From positions 1 through 13,508 of the forward strand of contig CABSLJ010000060.1 in assembly GCA_902478455.1 (NCBI GenBank): a stretch of 13,508 nucleotides of DNA. The letters run 5' to 3'. Under the pieces are notes generated by a model. The model saw nothing but the letters and a program-made list of their open reading frames with translations, was not told where the DNA came from and did no database searches. The position numbers and the translations under genes were made by a program. Numbering within the stretch: the stretch's first letter is position 1; each line of letters opens with the position of its first letter. Source of the DNA: an uncultured Oscillospiraceae bacterium (GTDB taxonomy: Bacteria > Bacillota > Clostridia > Oscillospirales > Acutalibacteraceae). Below, in pieces: positions 7,672-13,508 of this stretch.

Positions 7672-9261
7672 TTAGCTGTTGGCGGCTCTCCAAGCGTCCA
7701 CCTGGGCTTGTTTCTCTTCGATGATTTTGTTGACTCCGGCGTTCTCCAGTCTCTGAAGGAGTTCGGGCAGAGCGGTCGCCGGGTCGGTGGCGCCGGCGGT
7801 CAGGCCCGGGAGAATCTCGTCGAGGACCGCAGCGCAGTTCGCGAGCTCGGTCTTGACGGGGTCGGAGTTGAAGAGGAAGCCGGCCATGGGGGAGGCGTCG
7901 GCGGTTTTGTCCGCCTCAAAGACGATGCTCTGGCTTTCCTTCTGCAGATCGCCGGCCTCGTTCTTGTGGTAGAGGGCCCTGGTAAAGTTCGGGCTGTAGG
8001 AGGAACCGATCTGATAATCGCTGCCGTTGAAATTGTACATGCCGTCGATCAGCTCATAGTTTCCTTCCTCGTCGAACTTATAGTCGACGCCCTCCTCGCC
8101 GTAGCAAAGAAGCATATAGAGCTCGTCGTTGGTGTTGAGCAGCTCGATGAGCTCGAGGGACTTGTCGATGTTCGGGGAATCGGCGCTGATGGCGATGCAC
8201 GCGTTGACGCCGGCAGGCATCATGGTGCGGCTGGTGGAGAAGGTGTAGCAGGGGGCAATTTCTCTGGTGGCCAGAGACATGTACTGAGCGTTCTCATTGC
8301 CGGGGAAATCGACGCTGTCCGGCCAGCCGTACTTGACCTCAGCCACATATTTGCCGGCCTTGCGGTTGGCGGTAGTATCCACAACAGTGGCGCCGTCAGC
8401 CAGCACGTAGCCCTTGTTGTACCAGTCATGCATAATGTTGCAGAACTGCTCGAACTCCTCGGTGGCAAACTGGTTGATGATGGTTTCGGGCTCGTCGATT
8501 CTCACCCAGCCGGGGGTGGTGATGTCGCCGACGGCTTCCATATCCCACAGCAGAGGCTCGTTATAATACAGGCCGCAGCCGCCGGAGGTCTCAAAGCCGA
8601 TCTTGTCCGGATACTTCGCCAGAGCCTGCTCAAAGAGGCCGGTAAAGGCGTTCATGACGGTGATCGGATCGGTGCCCTTGAGGGATTTCCAGTCAAAGTT
8701 GAATTCGTCGGCGATGTTGCTGTTGACAGCGAAGCCCTTGCGCGCGGCGTAGCCCCACTGCTGGTAGTTGAACACGCCGTAAATCTTGCCGTTGACCGTC
8801 ACGTTGTTCCAGATGCTCTCGGGAACAAGCTTATAGGTCTCGGGAGCGATTTCGGGCAGCTTCTCGGTCAGGTCGGCAAAGGCGCCTTCGGTGGCGTTCT
8901 GGTAATAGTTCATGCCGCCCCAGTCGGACATAAAGCAGAGGTCGTAGGCGTCGCCCGTCTGGATCATAAGGTTGATGCGTTCGCCATAGGTATTGCCGTC
9001 TAGCATAACCAGATTCAGGGTGGCGTTGATCTCTTCCTTGATGATCTCATTGGCCTTTTCCAGGATACGATCAAAATCGTTGACCGCGGCGTTGGTCATG
9101 TAAAAGGTCAATTCCACGGTTTCCTCGTTCGGGGTGCTGGCTTCACCAGTGCTGCTGGCGCCCTCGCTGGGGGTCTGGCCGGGGTCGCTTTGACATCCCG
9201 CCAGCACGGAAAGCGCCATTACGCCTGCCAGCAGGGCTGCCAAAAACTTTCTTTTCTTCAT
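7672..9261 (-). CDS. ABC transporter solute-binding lipoprotein (LplA-like, DUF3502 tail)
   Basis: A 529-residue extracellular, membrane-anchored binding protein for a CUT1 sugar importer. The signal peptide ends in the lipobox LAGC, with the lipidated Cys at residue 23, followed by a Ser/Thr/Glu/Pro-rich linker to about residue 47. The mature part is a family-1-type periplasmic-binding fold with many Trp and Tyr residues (WGGMNYY, FNYQQWGYAARKGF) that commonly stack on sugars. The last 85 residues, including AGVNKIIEEKQAQVDAW, match the DUF3502-type C-terminus found in LplA-like proteins, which often pair with LplB/YtcP permeases, as here. AAGGAGG lies 7 nt before the ATG at 9261. The gene follows the second permease by 74 bp and has a stem-loop on both sides, which may raise its expression above that of the permeases. 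Ligand unknown; an oligosaccharide is likely. Confidence 0.95.
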   Translation of the reverse strand: MKKRKFLAALLAGVMALSVLAGCQSDPGQTPSEGASSTGEASTPNEETVELTFYMTNAAVNDFDRILEKANEIIKEEINATLNLVMLDGNTYGERINLMIQTGDAYDLCFMSDWGGMNYYQNATEGAFADLTEKLPEIAPETYKLVPESIWNNVTVNGKIYGVFNYQQWGYAARKGFAVNSNIADEFNFDWKSLKGTDPITVMNAFTGLFEQALAKYPDKIGFETSGGCGLYYNEPLLWDMEAVGDITTPGWVRIDEPETIINQFATEEFEQFCNIMHDWYNKGYVLADGATVVDTTANRKAGKYVAEVKYGWPDSVDFPGNENAQYMSLATREIAPCYTFSTSRTMMPAGVNACIAISADSPNIDKSLELIELLNTNDELYMLLCYGEEGVDYKFDEEGNYELIDGMYNFNGSDYQIGSSYSPNFTRALYHKNEAGDLQKESQSIVFEADKTADASPMAGFLFNSDPVKTELANCAAVLDEILPGLTAGATDPATALPELLQRLENAGVNKIIEEKQAQVDAWRAANS

Positions 9262-9299
9262 GACATGTCCTCCTTGAAAAATAGATTGGAATTATTTAG

Positions 9300-9322
9300 A
9301 AATGGTATGCGGGATACCATTT
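9300..9322 (-). promoter_or_regulatory. Perfect 9-bp stem-loop before the binding-protein gene
   Basis: AAATGGTAT and ATACCATTT pair perfectly around the 5-nt loop CCCGC (minus-strand sense), in the 74-bp gap between the second permease and the binding-protein gene. The bases after it (CTAAATAATT) are not a T-run, so a terminator role is weak. It could stabilise the 5' end of a processed binding-protein mRNA. Confidence 0.65.
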
Positions 9323-9335
9323 TTACCGCAAAGGC

Positions 9336-10223
9336 TCAGCCCTTGACCGCACCGATGGTAAGCCCCTTTTTGAAGTATTTCTGAATCAGGGGATACAGCA
9401 GGATGATCGGGCCGATGGAGAGGATGCAGGTGGCCATCCGGGCGCTCTCGCTTGGGAGATTCCTGGCCATTTCCTGTAGGGAAGGGTTGTTGCCCGCATT
9501 GTTGACCAGGAAAGCGACGCTGTTCATCAGCGTCTGAAGCAGGTATTGCAGACTGTAGAGCTTTCTGTCGTCAATATAGAGCGAGCAGGTGTACCAATCG
9601 TTCCAATAAGCAACCGCCACAAACAAACCGATGGTGGCGAAGGACGGCGTGGAAATGGGGACGACAATGGTAAAGAAGGTGCGTATCTCCCCAGAGCCGT
9701 CGATTCTGGCCGATTCTATCAGGGAATTGGGGATCGACCGGAAGAAATTCTTCATAATCATCACGTTCATCGAGGAGGCCAGCATAACCACAATCAGCAC
9801 CCAGATACTGTTTTTCAGCTTGAGCGTCTGGGTCATGGTGATGTAAGTCGGAATCAGGCCTCCGTTGAACAGGATGGGAAAGTAGACATAGAAGGAAATC
9901 TTGTTCCGCCAGGTCACCTCCGGTCTGCTCAGCGCGTAGGCCAGCATGGAGGTGATCAGAAGATGCAGGAAGGTTCCCACCACGGTGACAAAAACGGTGA
10001 CGCCGTAAGCGCGCAGAACCGAGCTGGCCCCTGAAAGCACGTATTGATAGCCCTTTGTGCTGAACACCTGCGGAATCAGATGGTAGCCTTCCAATGTAAT
10101 GGACTGCTCATTCGTAAGAGAAATCGACAGTACCAGCAGCAGCGGCAGGATGCAGATCAGGGAGAAAAGGATAAAAACGAAGTGAATGACAAATTGGGAT
10201 ACGGTAAATTTCTTCGTGTGCAT
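9336..10223 (-). CDS. CUT1 ABC sugar permease, YtcP/AraQ-like (second subunit)
   Basis: A 295-residue integral membrane subunit of the importer. Six hydrophobic segments are visible, beginning with FVIHFVFILFSLICILPLLL (11-30). The cytoplasmic EAA loop that docks on the ATPase is at about 168-198 (SLIESARIDGSGEIRTFFTI). The C-terminus KYFKKGLTIGAVKG is characteristic of the YtcP-like branch. Length is normal for the family. The ATG at 10223 is preceded by AAGGGGGG at suitable spacing. It begins 14 bp after the stop of the first permease, so the two are surely co-transcribed and form the transmembrane heterodimer. Confidence 0.95.
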   Translation of the reverse strand: MHTKKFTVSQFVIHFVFILFSLICILPLLLVLSISLTNEQSITLEGYHLIPQVFSTKGYQYVLSGASSVLRAYGVTVFVTVVGTFLHLLITSMLAYALSRPEVTWRNKISFYVYFPILFNGGLIPTYITMTQTLKLKNSIWVLIVVMLASSMNVMIMKNFFRSIPNSLIESARIDGSGEIRTFFTIVVPISTPSFATIGLFVAVAYWNDWYTCSLYIDDRKLYSLQYLLQTLMNSVAFLVNNAGNNPSLQEMARNLPSESARMATCILSIGPIILLYPLIQKYFKKGLTIGAVKG

Positions 10224-10237
10224 ACTGATTTCCCCCC

Positions 10238-11221
10238 TTAGAACAATGAGCTGTCCGGATCAACCTTTTTGATGACCCAGTTGGAAATAACCACCAGAAC
10301 CAGGCCGACCACCGATTGATACAGTCCGATCGCCGAGCTCATGCCGTAATCGTGCAGCGTTGTGAGGGAACGGTAGACGTAGGAGTCGATTACGGTAGTG
10401 GTGCTGTAGACTGCTCCCGCGTTGTTCGGCACCGAATAGAAACCCTGCCAGTCTCCCAGGCCGCCGTTGAAGAGCTTTCCGATCCAAAGGAGGGACAGGA
10501 TGATGACCGTCGGCCGCAGCAGCGGAAGCGTAATGTGACGGATCTGTTGCCACTTGGAGGCTCCGTCGAGCTGAGAAGCCTCGTAATATTCGCCGTCAAT
10601 GCCCGCAATCGCTGCGACGTACAGCACAGAATAATACCCGATGTTCTTCCACAAATACATAAACGGCATGATAAACCGCCAGTAGCTTGGTTCTATGTAC
10701 CAGTTGATGGCCGTGCCGCCCCACGAGGTGATCATATCGTTGACAATTCCCTTGTCGTAGCTCAGAAAGCCAAAAACAATGTACTGAATAATAATCCAGG
10801 AAAGGAAGGTCGGCAGCAGGATAACACCCTTGTAGGTGGCGGAGACAAACTTATTTTTTACCTCGTTGAGCATAATGGCGAGCGCCAGCGCCCCAACGGT
10901 GACAAGTACAATCTCCAGAAGATTGTAAAGCAGGGTGTTGATGGTGGCGTTCCGGGCCATGTCCGATTTAAAGAAATACTCAAAATTTTTAAAAAGGGGA
11001 TCTATCCAGGGACTCCCCCAGATTCCCAGCCGTCCGGTGTAATCTTTAAACGCGATGATGAGTCCCGGCAGGGGAAGGTAAAACAGGATAAATATGGTGA
11101 CCAGTCCCGGCAGCATCATCAAATAAAACGGGAACTGCCTGCGGGCCGAACGGCACAGCCTTGCCGCTCCGGTATTCCGCCGCGCCGCGCTCCGGCGCTC
11201 AGTCTTGTTGGCATTCGGCAT
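10238..11221 (-). CDS. CUT1 ABC sugar permease, LplB-like (first subunit)
   Basis: A 327-residue integral membrane protein, the other half of the importer channel. A basic N-terminal tail (residues 1-30, many Arg) precedes the first membrane segment (MMLPGLVTIFILFYLP, 35-50). The EAA docking loop is at about 214-237 (EASQLDGASKWQQIRHITLP), and the C-terminus DPDSSLF is typical of LplB-type proteins. The ATG at 11221 has AAGGAGAG about 9 nt upstream. It is the first gene of the transport operon, directly downstream of the putative promoter and operator region. No ATP-binding subunit is encoded in the window; such systems often share an MsmX/UgpC-type ATPase encoded elsewhere. Confidence 0.95.
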   Translation of the reverse strand: MPNANKTERRSAARRNTGAARLCRSARRQFPFYLMMLPGLVTIFILFYLPLPGLIIAFKDYTGRLGIWGSPWIDPLFKNFEYFFKSDMARNATINTLLYNLLEIVLVTVGALALAIMLNEVKNKFVSATYKGVILLPTFLSWIIIQYIVFGFLSYDKGIVNDMITSWGGTAINWYIEPSYWRFIMPFMYLWKNIGYYSVLYVAAIAGIDGEYYEASQLDGASKWQQIRHITLPLLRPTVIILSLLWIGKLFNGGLGDWQGFYSVPNNAGAVYSTTTVIDSYVYRSLTTLHDYGMSSAIGLYQSVVGLVLVVISNWVIKKVDPDSSLF

Positions 11222-11248
11222 ACATACTTTCTCTCCTTCTTGTTTTCG

Positions 11249-11264
11249 TTAAAGCGCTTCCGTC
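11249..11264 (-). promoter_or_regulatory. cre/LacI-like operator
   Basis: The sequence contains the palindromic core AAGCGCTT (read GGAAGCGCTTTAA on the minus strand), as in CcpA cre sites and LacI-family operators. It deviates from the 14-bp Bacillus cre consensus at about three positions. It lies about 27 nt upstream of the first permease start and downstream of the putative promoter, where a repressor could block transcription. Catabolite control is a reasonable but unproven reading. Confidence 0.4.
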
Positions 11265-11333
11265 ATACACTCCAACCCAAATCCATGCGATAGGTTCCAA
11301 TATATTGTTCGGCCGCTCTCTCTTGGCGCTCCT

Positions 11334-11363
11334 ATTGTAAACATATTTTTCATTCTCCTGCAA
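11334..11363 (-). promoter_or_regulatory. Putative sigma-A promoter of the transport operon
   Basis: The -10 candidate TACAAT (11334-11339, one mismatch to TATAAT) is separated by 18 bp from a poor -35 candidate TTGCAG (11358-11363, three of six matches). A weak -35 fits a promoter that needs an activator, and the direct repeats sit just upstream. The start point would be near 11327, giving a leader of about 105 nt. Confidence 0.35.
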
Positions 11364-11381
11364 CAAAGAAAAGTGTGGATT

Positions 11382-11436
11382 TGCTCAGATTTCTAACACT
11401 TCTGCGCTTTTCAGCTGCTCAAAAATTTAACACTTT
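11382..11436 (-). repeat. Two 21-bp imperfect direct repeats, candidate AraC-type operator
   Basis: Copies at 11382-11402 and 11416-11436 share AAGTGTTA and TGAGCA at the same spacing (minus-strand sense), with 16 of 21 positions identical and a 34-bp period. A partial inverted copy (AAGTGT on the plus strand) is at 11371-11376. They begin about 18 bp upstream of the putative -35 element, a usual place for an AraC-family activator. The regulator encoded next door is the natural candidate to bind them. Confidence 0.5.
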
Positions 11437-11515
11437 TCTCAGTTTTTAGCATTCAAATCTTTTTTCGAGCGCAACACGGCCCGAAAAAACGCTGTTTTAG
11501 ATAGAATATAGATAG

Positions 11516-11552
11516 AAAAAGGGGAACCGGCGTTTGATCGTCGGTTCCCCCT
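11516..11552 (-). terminator. Rho-independent terminator of the regulator gene
   Basis: GGGGAACCG pairs with CGGTTCCCC, extended by weaker pairs on both sides and, past one A-C mismatch, toward the loop. A TTTTTCT run follows on the minus strand. It begins 23 nt after the regulator stop, so the regulator transcript ends here and the transport operon needs its own promoter. Confidence 0.88.
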
Positions 11553-11575
11553 GAAAGGTCTGACCTGAAATGCAC

Positions 11576-13508
11576 CTATTTTTGTCTGCCGCCGTGTCCA
11601 TCTTCTCCCTGAATCGGTTTTATCTTCAGTTTGTATTCACTTAAGGTCATTCCAAAGTGCTTCTTAAAACAGGTATAAAAATAACTGCTCTTTTCAAGCC
11701 CCACCTTGTCGATGATCTTATCAACGGACAGATTGGTATTCTGCAGGTAAAATCCTACCTTTTCCATGCGGAATTCCTGGATATACCTGGAGACGGACAT
11801 CTTTTGAACCTCTTTGAAGACATGCCCCACATAATTGGAGGAAAGATTCATTTTCTCGGCGATTACATTCAGACAGAGATCTTTTTTCTGATAATTGTTT
11901 TCGATCAGCAGACACATCCTCTGGACGATGGCCTGATTGGTGGACAGGTCCGGGTTATCCGCAAGTTTTTTTACCATAACCGCCAGGTCGGCGATATACC
12001 GGCCCAGAAACTCCCTGACATCGGTGAAGACCTCGCATTTCCCCATCTGCATCATGAATTTCCTGTAGCGTTCGGCCGCCCCTTGCCGAATATAAGGATT
12101 CTTAAACTGCGTGGCGGTGCATAATGCGTAGGCGAGATGCATCACATATGCCGTGATCTCATCGTAGCTGTAGTCAAAAAGCGGTTTGACGATTTGCTCG
12201 TAGGTAGCCGCAGCGTCTCCGTCATCTCCTGTGCAAACCTGTTCGATCAATTGCTTTTCGAGCGGATGACGGGGAAAGCTGTCCAAATTGACCTCATCAA
12301 ACATGCGGGGCGTAATAATGCACTCGTGCCCAAACTGCATCTTTAAATGTATCATATCCTCCAGATTGCTGTAGATGCTCCGCAGGTGATCGATTCCCCG
12401 GAAAACCGTGCTGTAAGCCACCGACAAGGTCAGACTGATGTGATGGATTTGTTTCTGGATATCCTGAAGCATCTCCTCAAGACGCCCCTGCAGCGCCTCG
12501 TATTCCTCCGTCTCCTCGCAGGTGACCAAAAGAACAAATTTGTCCGAATTGCGGTTGAAGATTTCACACTGGAAATACTGGTTGGATACCTCCGAGACGA
12601 TGTTCACAATCGCATACCGCAGCGCCCAGCGCTCCTTTTGGTTATTGGAGGTATAAAAGTCGTCGTAACGGTCGATTTTCAACAAGCACATACACAGAGT
12701 GGAATCCAGCAGATAGCTGAGATTGAGCATCTCCAGCTTCTTTTTCATGCTGTCCAGAGAAAGGATGCTGTTGCCCGTAAGCATCGTATTGACAAAATCC
12801 TGCCGCGCCGAATCGGCCGTCTCGGCCTTGAACTTGGCAAACTGCGCGTTTTGTTTCTGAATGGACTGGAATACCGAAGATAAAAACTGAAACTCATCCT
12901 TGCCGTCGGCAAGAGGCGGCAGAAAAGCCGGCGACTGCTTTGCCACCATGGATGTAATGTTGTGAATCGGCTGATACAGCCTTTTGGAAAGGAAGAAAAG
13001 CAGAACCGAAGCAAGGCAAAGAATCAATACCACGATTACAAGTCCCAGAAGGGAGGTCTGTATCACGTCGGAAAAAACCGCCTCACGCGGAGTCAGGCTG
13101 AAAAGATACCATTGGTTGGAGTTATTGTTGTTGCACGTAATCAGATAATTCACGCCGGAGAGCTCGATGTTGAGCTCATCCCCCTGTTCCATGTCCCGCA
13201 GGACCTGGGCCACCTTTTCAAGCAGCAGCTGCTCCTCCTGGTCGTCGAGCTTCATGGTGCTCTCCAACAGCTGCCCCTCTTCACTGACAACCAGATATTC
13301 CGTACCGCTTTCGTTTTGCTCCTTGCTGATCTCCCGAATGGACTGGGTCAGACAGCCGGCATCCACGTTGATGATGATGGCGTTCATCAGATTCCTCGCC
13401 CGGGAGCTCCTGTCATAAATGATGTAGGAATAGACATACTCCTCCCCGACCCATTCGTGGAGATTCACGGCATGAAAAATCGGCTGCGGAGATTTAAGAG
13501 AGGGGGAC
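11576..13508 (-). CDS. Membrane-anchored AraC-family regulator (YesN-like), N-terminus beyond the window
   Basis: The frame is open to the right edge, so the start is missing; 643 residues are visible (numbering from the first complete codon). An internal GTG at 13468 is not the start, because coding continues upstream. Residues 1 to about 148 are the end of an extracellular Cache-like sensor domain (AIIINVDAGCL, then a strand-rich section ending QWYLFSLTPREA). A transmembrane helix (about 150-173, LLGLVIVVLILCLASVLLFFL) is followed by a HAMP-like segment and a helical linker (to about 260). A degenerate GGDEF-like/YesN-type middle domain (about 265-400) and a C-terminal double helix-turn-helix AraC domain (about 528-625; NVIAEKMNLSSNYVGHVFKE and IIDKVGLEKSSYFYTCFKKH) complete it. 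Such one-protein sensors bind an external ligand and activate adjacent sugar-uptake genes; the ligand is unknown. Confidence 0.93.
   Translation of the reverse strand, partial: SPSLKSPQPIFHAVNLHEWVGEEYVYSYIIYDRSSRARNLMNAIIINVDAGCLTQSIREISKEQNESGTEYLVVSEEGQLLESTMKLDDQEEQLLLEKVAQVLRDMEQGDELNIELSGVNYLITCNNNNSNQWYLFSLTPREAVFSDVIQTSLLGLVIVVLILCLASVLLFFLSKRLYQPIHNITSMVAKQSPAFLPPLADGKDEFQFLSSVFQSIQKQNAQFAKFKAETADSARQDFVNTMLTGNSILSLDSMKKKLEMLNLSYLLDSTLCMCLLKIDRYDDFYTSNNQKERWALRYAIVNIVSEVSNQYFQCEIFNRNSDKFVLLVTCEETEEYEALQGRLEEMLQDIQKQIHHISLTLSVAYSTVFRGIDHLRSIYSNLEDMIHLKMQFGHECIITPRMFDEVNLDSFPRHPLEKQLIEQVCTGDDGDAAATYEQIVKPLFDYSYDEITAYVMHLAYALCTATQFKNPYIRQGAAERYRKFMMQMGKCEVFTDVREFLGRYIADLAVMVKKLADNPDLSTNQAIVQRMCLLIENNYQKKDLCLNVIAEKMNLSSNYVGHVFKEVQKMSVSRYIQEFRMEKVGFYLQNTNLSVDKIIDKVGLEKSSYFYTCFKKHFGMTLSEYKLKIKPIQGEDGHGGRQK

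Larger units (their letters stand above)
11222..11575 (-). promoter_or_regulatory. 354-bp regulatory gap between regulator and transport operon
   Basis: No gene is visible here. In transcription order it holds the regulator's terminator, an AT-rich stretch with two direct repeats, a promoter-like element, a short palindrome (CAATATATTG, 11298-11307) and a cre/LacI-like site just before the first permease gene. This arrangement suggests that the transport operon has its own promoter and is controlled separately from the regulator gene. Confidence 0.7.

Noticed and set aside
7663..9003. A 446-codon plus-strand open frame
   Set aside because: It is antisense to the solute-binding lipoprotein, which has a lipobox, ribosome binding site and conserved C-terminus.
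11298..11307. Palindrome CAATATATTG
   Set aside because: A 10-bp AT-rich palindrome is expected by chance in such a region, and nothing else supports a binding site.
13466..13468. GTG as start of the AraC regulator
   Set aside because: The frame continues without a stop to the right edge, no ribosome binding site precedes the GTG, and the sensor domain would be truncated.
1..13508. tRNA, rRNA, CRISPR arrays, insertion sequences, att sites
   Set aside because: No spaced direct repeats, transposase-like protein or tRNA-like cloverleaf was noticed on reading; this was not a computed search.

Overview
The window is part of a carbohydrate-acquisition locus from a Gram-positive bacterium, most likely an anaerobic Firmicute (Bacillota, Clostridia or Paenibacillus-like). 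The evidence is AGGAGG-type ribosome binding sites, a lipobox-anchored solute-binding protein with a DUF3502-type tail, LplB/YtcP-type permeases, a YesN-like membrane AraC regulator and a secreted protein ending in a FIVAR-like module. Species cannot be read from the sequence. Every convincing gene is on the minus strand; the long open frames on the plus strand are antisense shadows.

In transcription order (right to left): (1) a membrane-anchored AraC-type regulator, cut at its N-terminus by the right edge (11576-13508), with its own rho-independent terminator. (2) A 354-bp regulatory gap holding that terminator, a pair of 21-bp imperfect direct repeats, a weak promoter-like element and a cre/LacI-like palindrome. 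(3) Two CUT1 permeases (10238-11221, 9336-10223). (4) The solute-binding lipoprotein gene (7672-9261), with a perfect stem-loop on each side. (5) A cytosolic 741-residue protein that looks like a six-hairpin (alpha/alpha-barrel) glycosidase of unknown specificity (5365-7590). (6) A Gfo/Idh/MocA oxidoreductase (4133-5350). (7) After a 309-bp gap, a very large exported protein (1-3823, cut at its C-terminus by the left edge). It has a signal peptide, a right-handed beta-helix, two LamG-like domains, a chitobiase-C-terminal-like domain and the start of a FIVAR-like module.

The likely logic is this. The surface beta-helix protein binds or cuts an extracellular glycan. The lipoprotein and two permeases import the released oligosaccharide, powered by an ATPase encoded elsewhere. 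The barrel protein and the NAD(P)-dependent oxidoreductase process it in the cytoplasm. The membrane AraC protein senses an external signal and activates the operon, probably at the direct repeats. The substrate is not identifiable from sequence alone; the combination of an unassigned barrel protein, a redox enzyme and a giant beta-helix protein is what makes the locus interesting.
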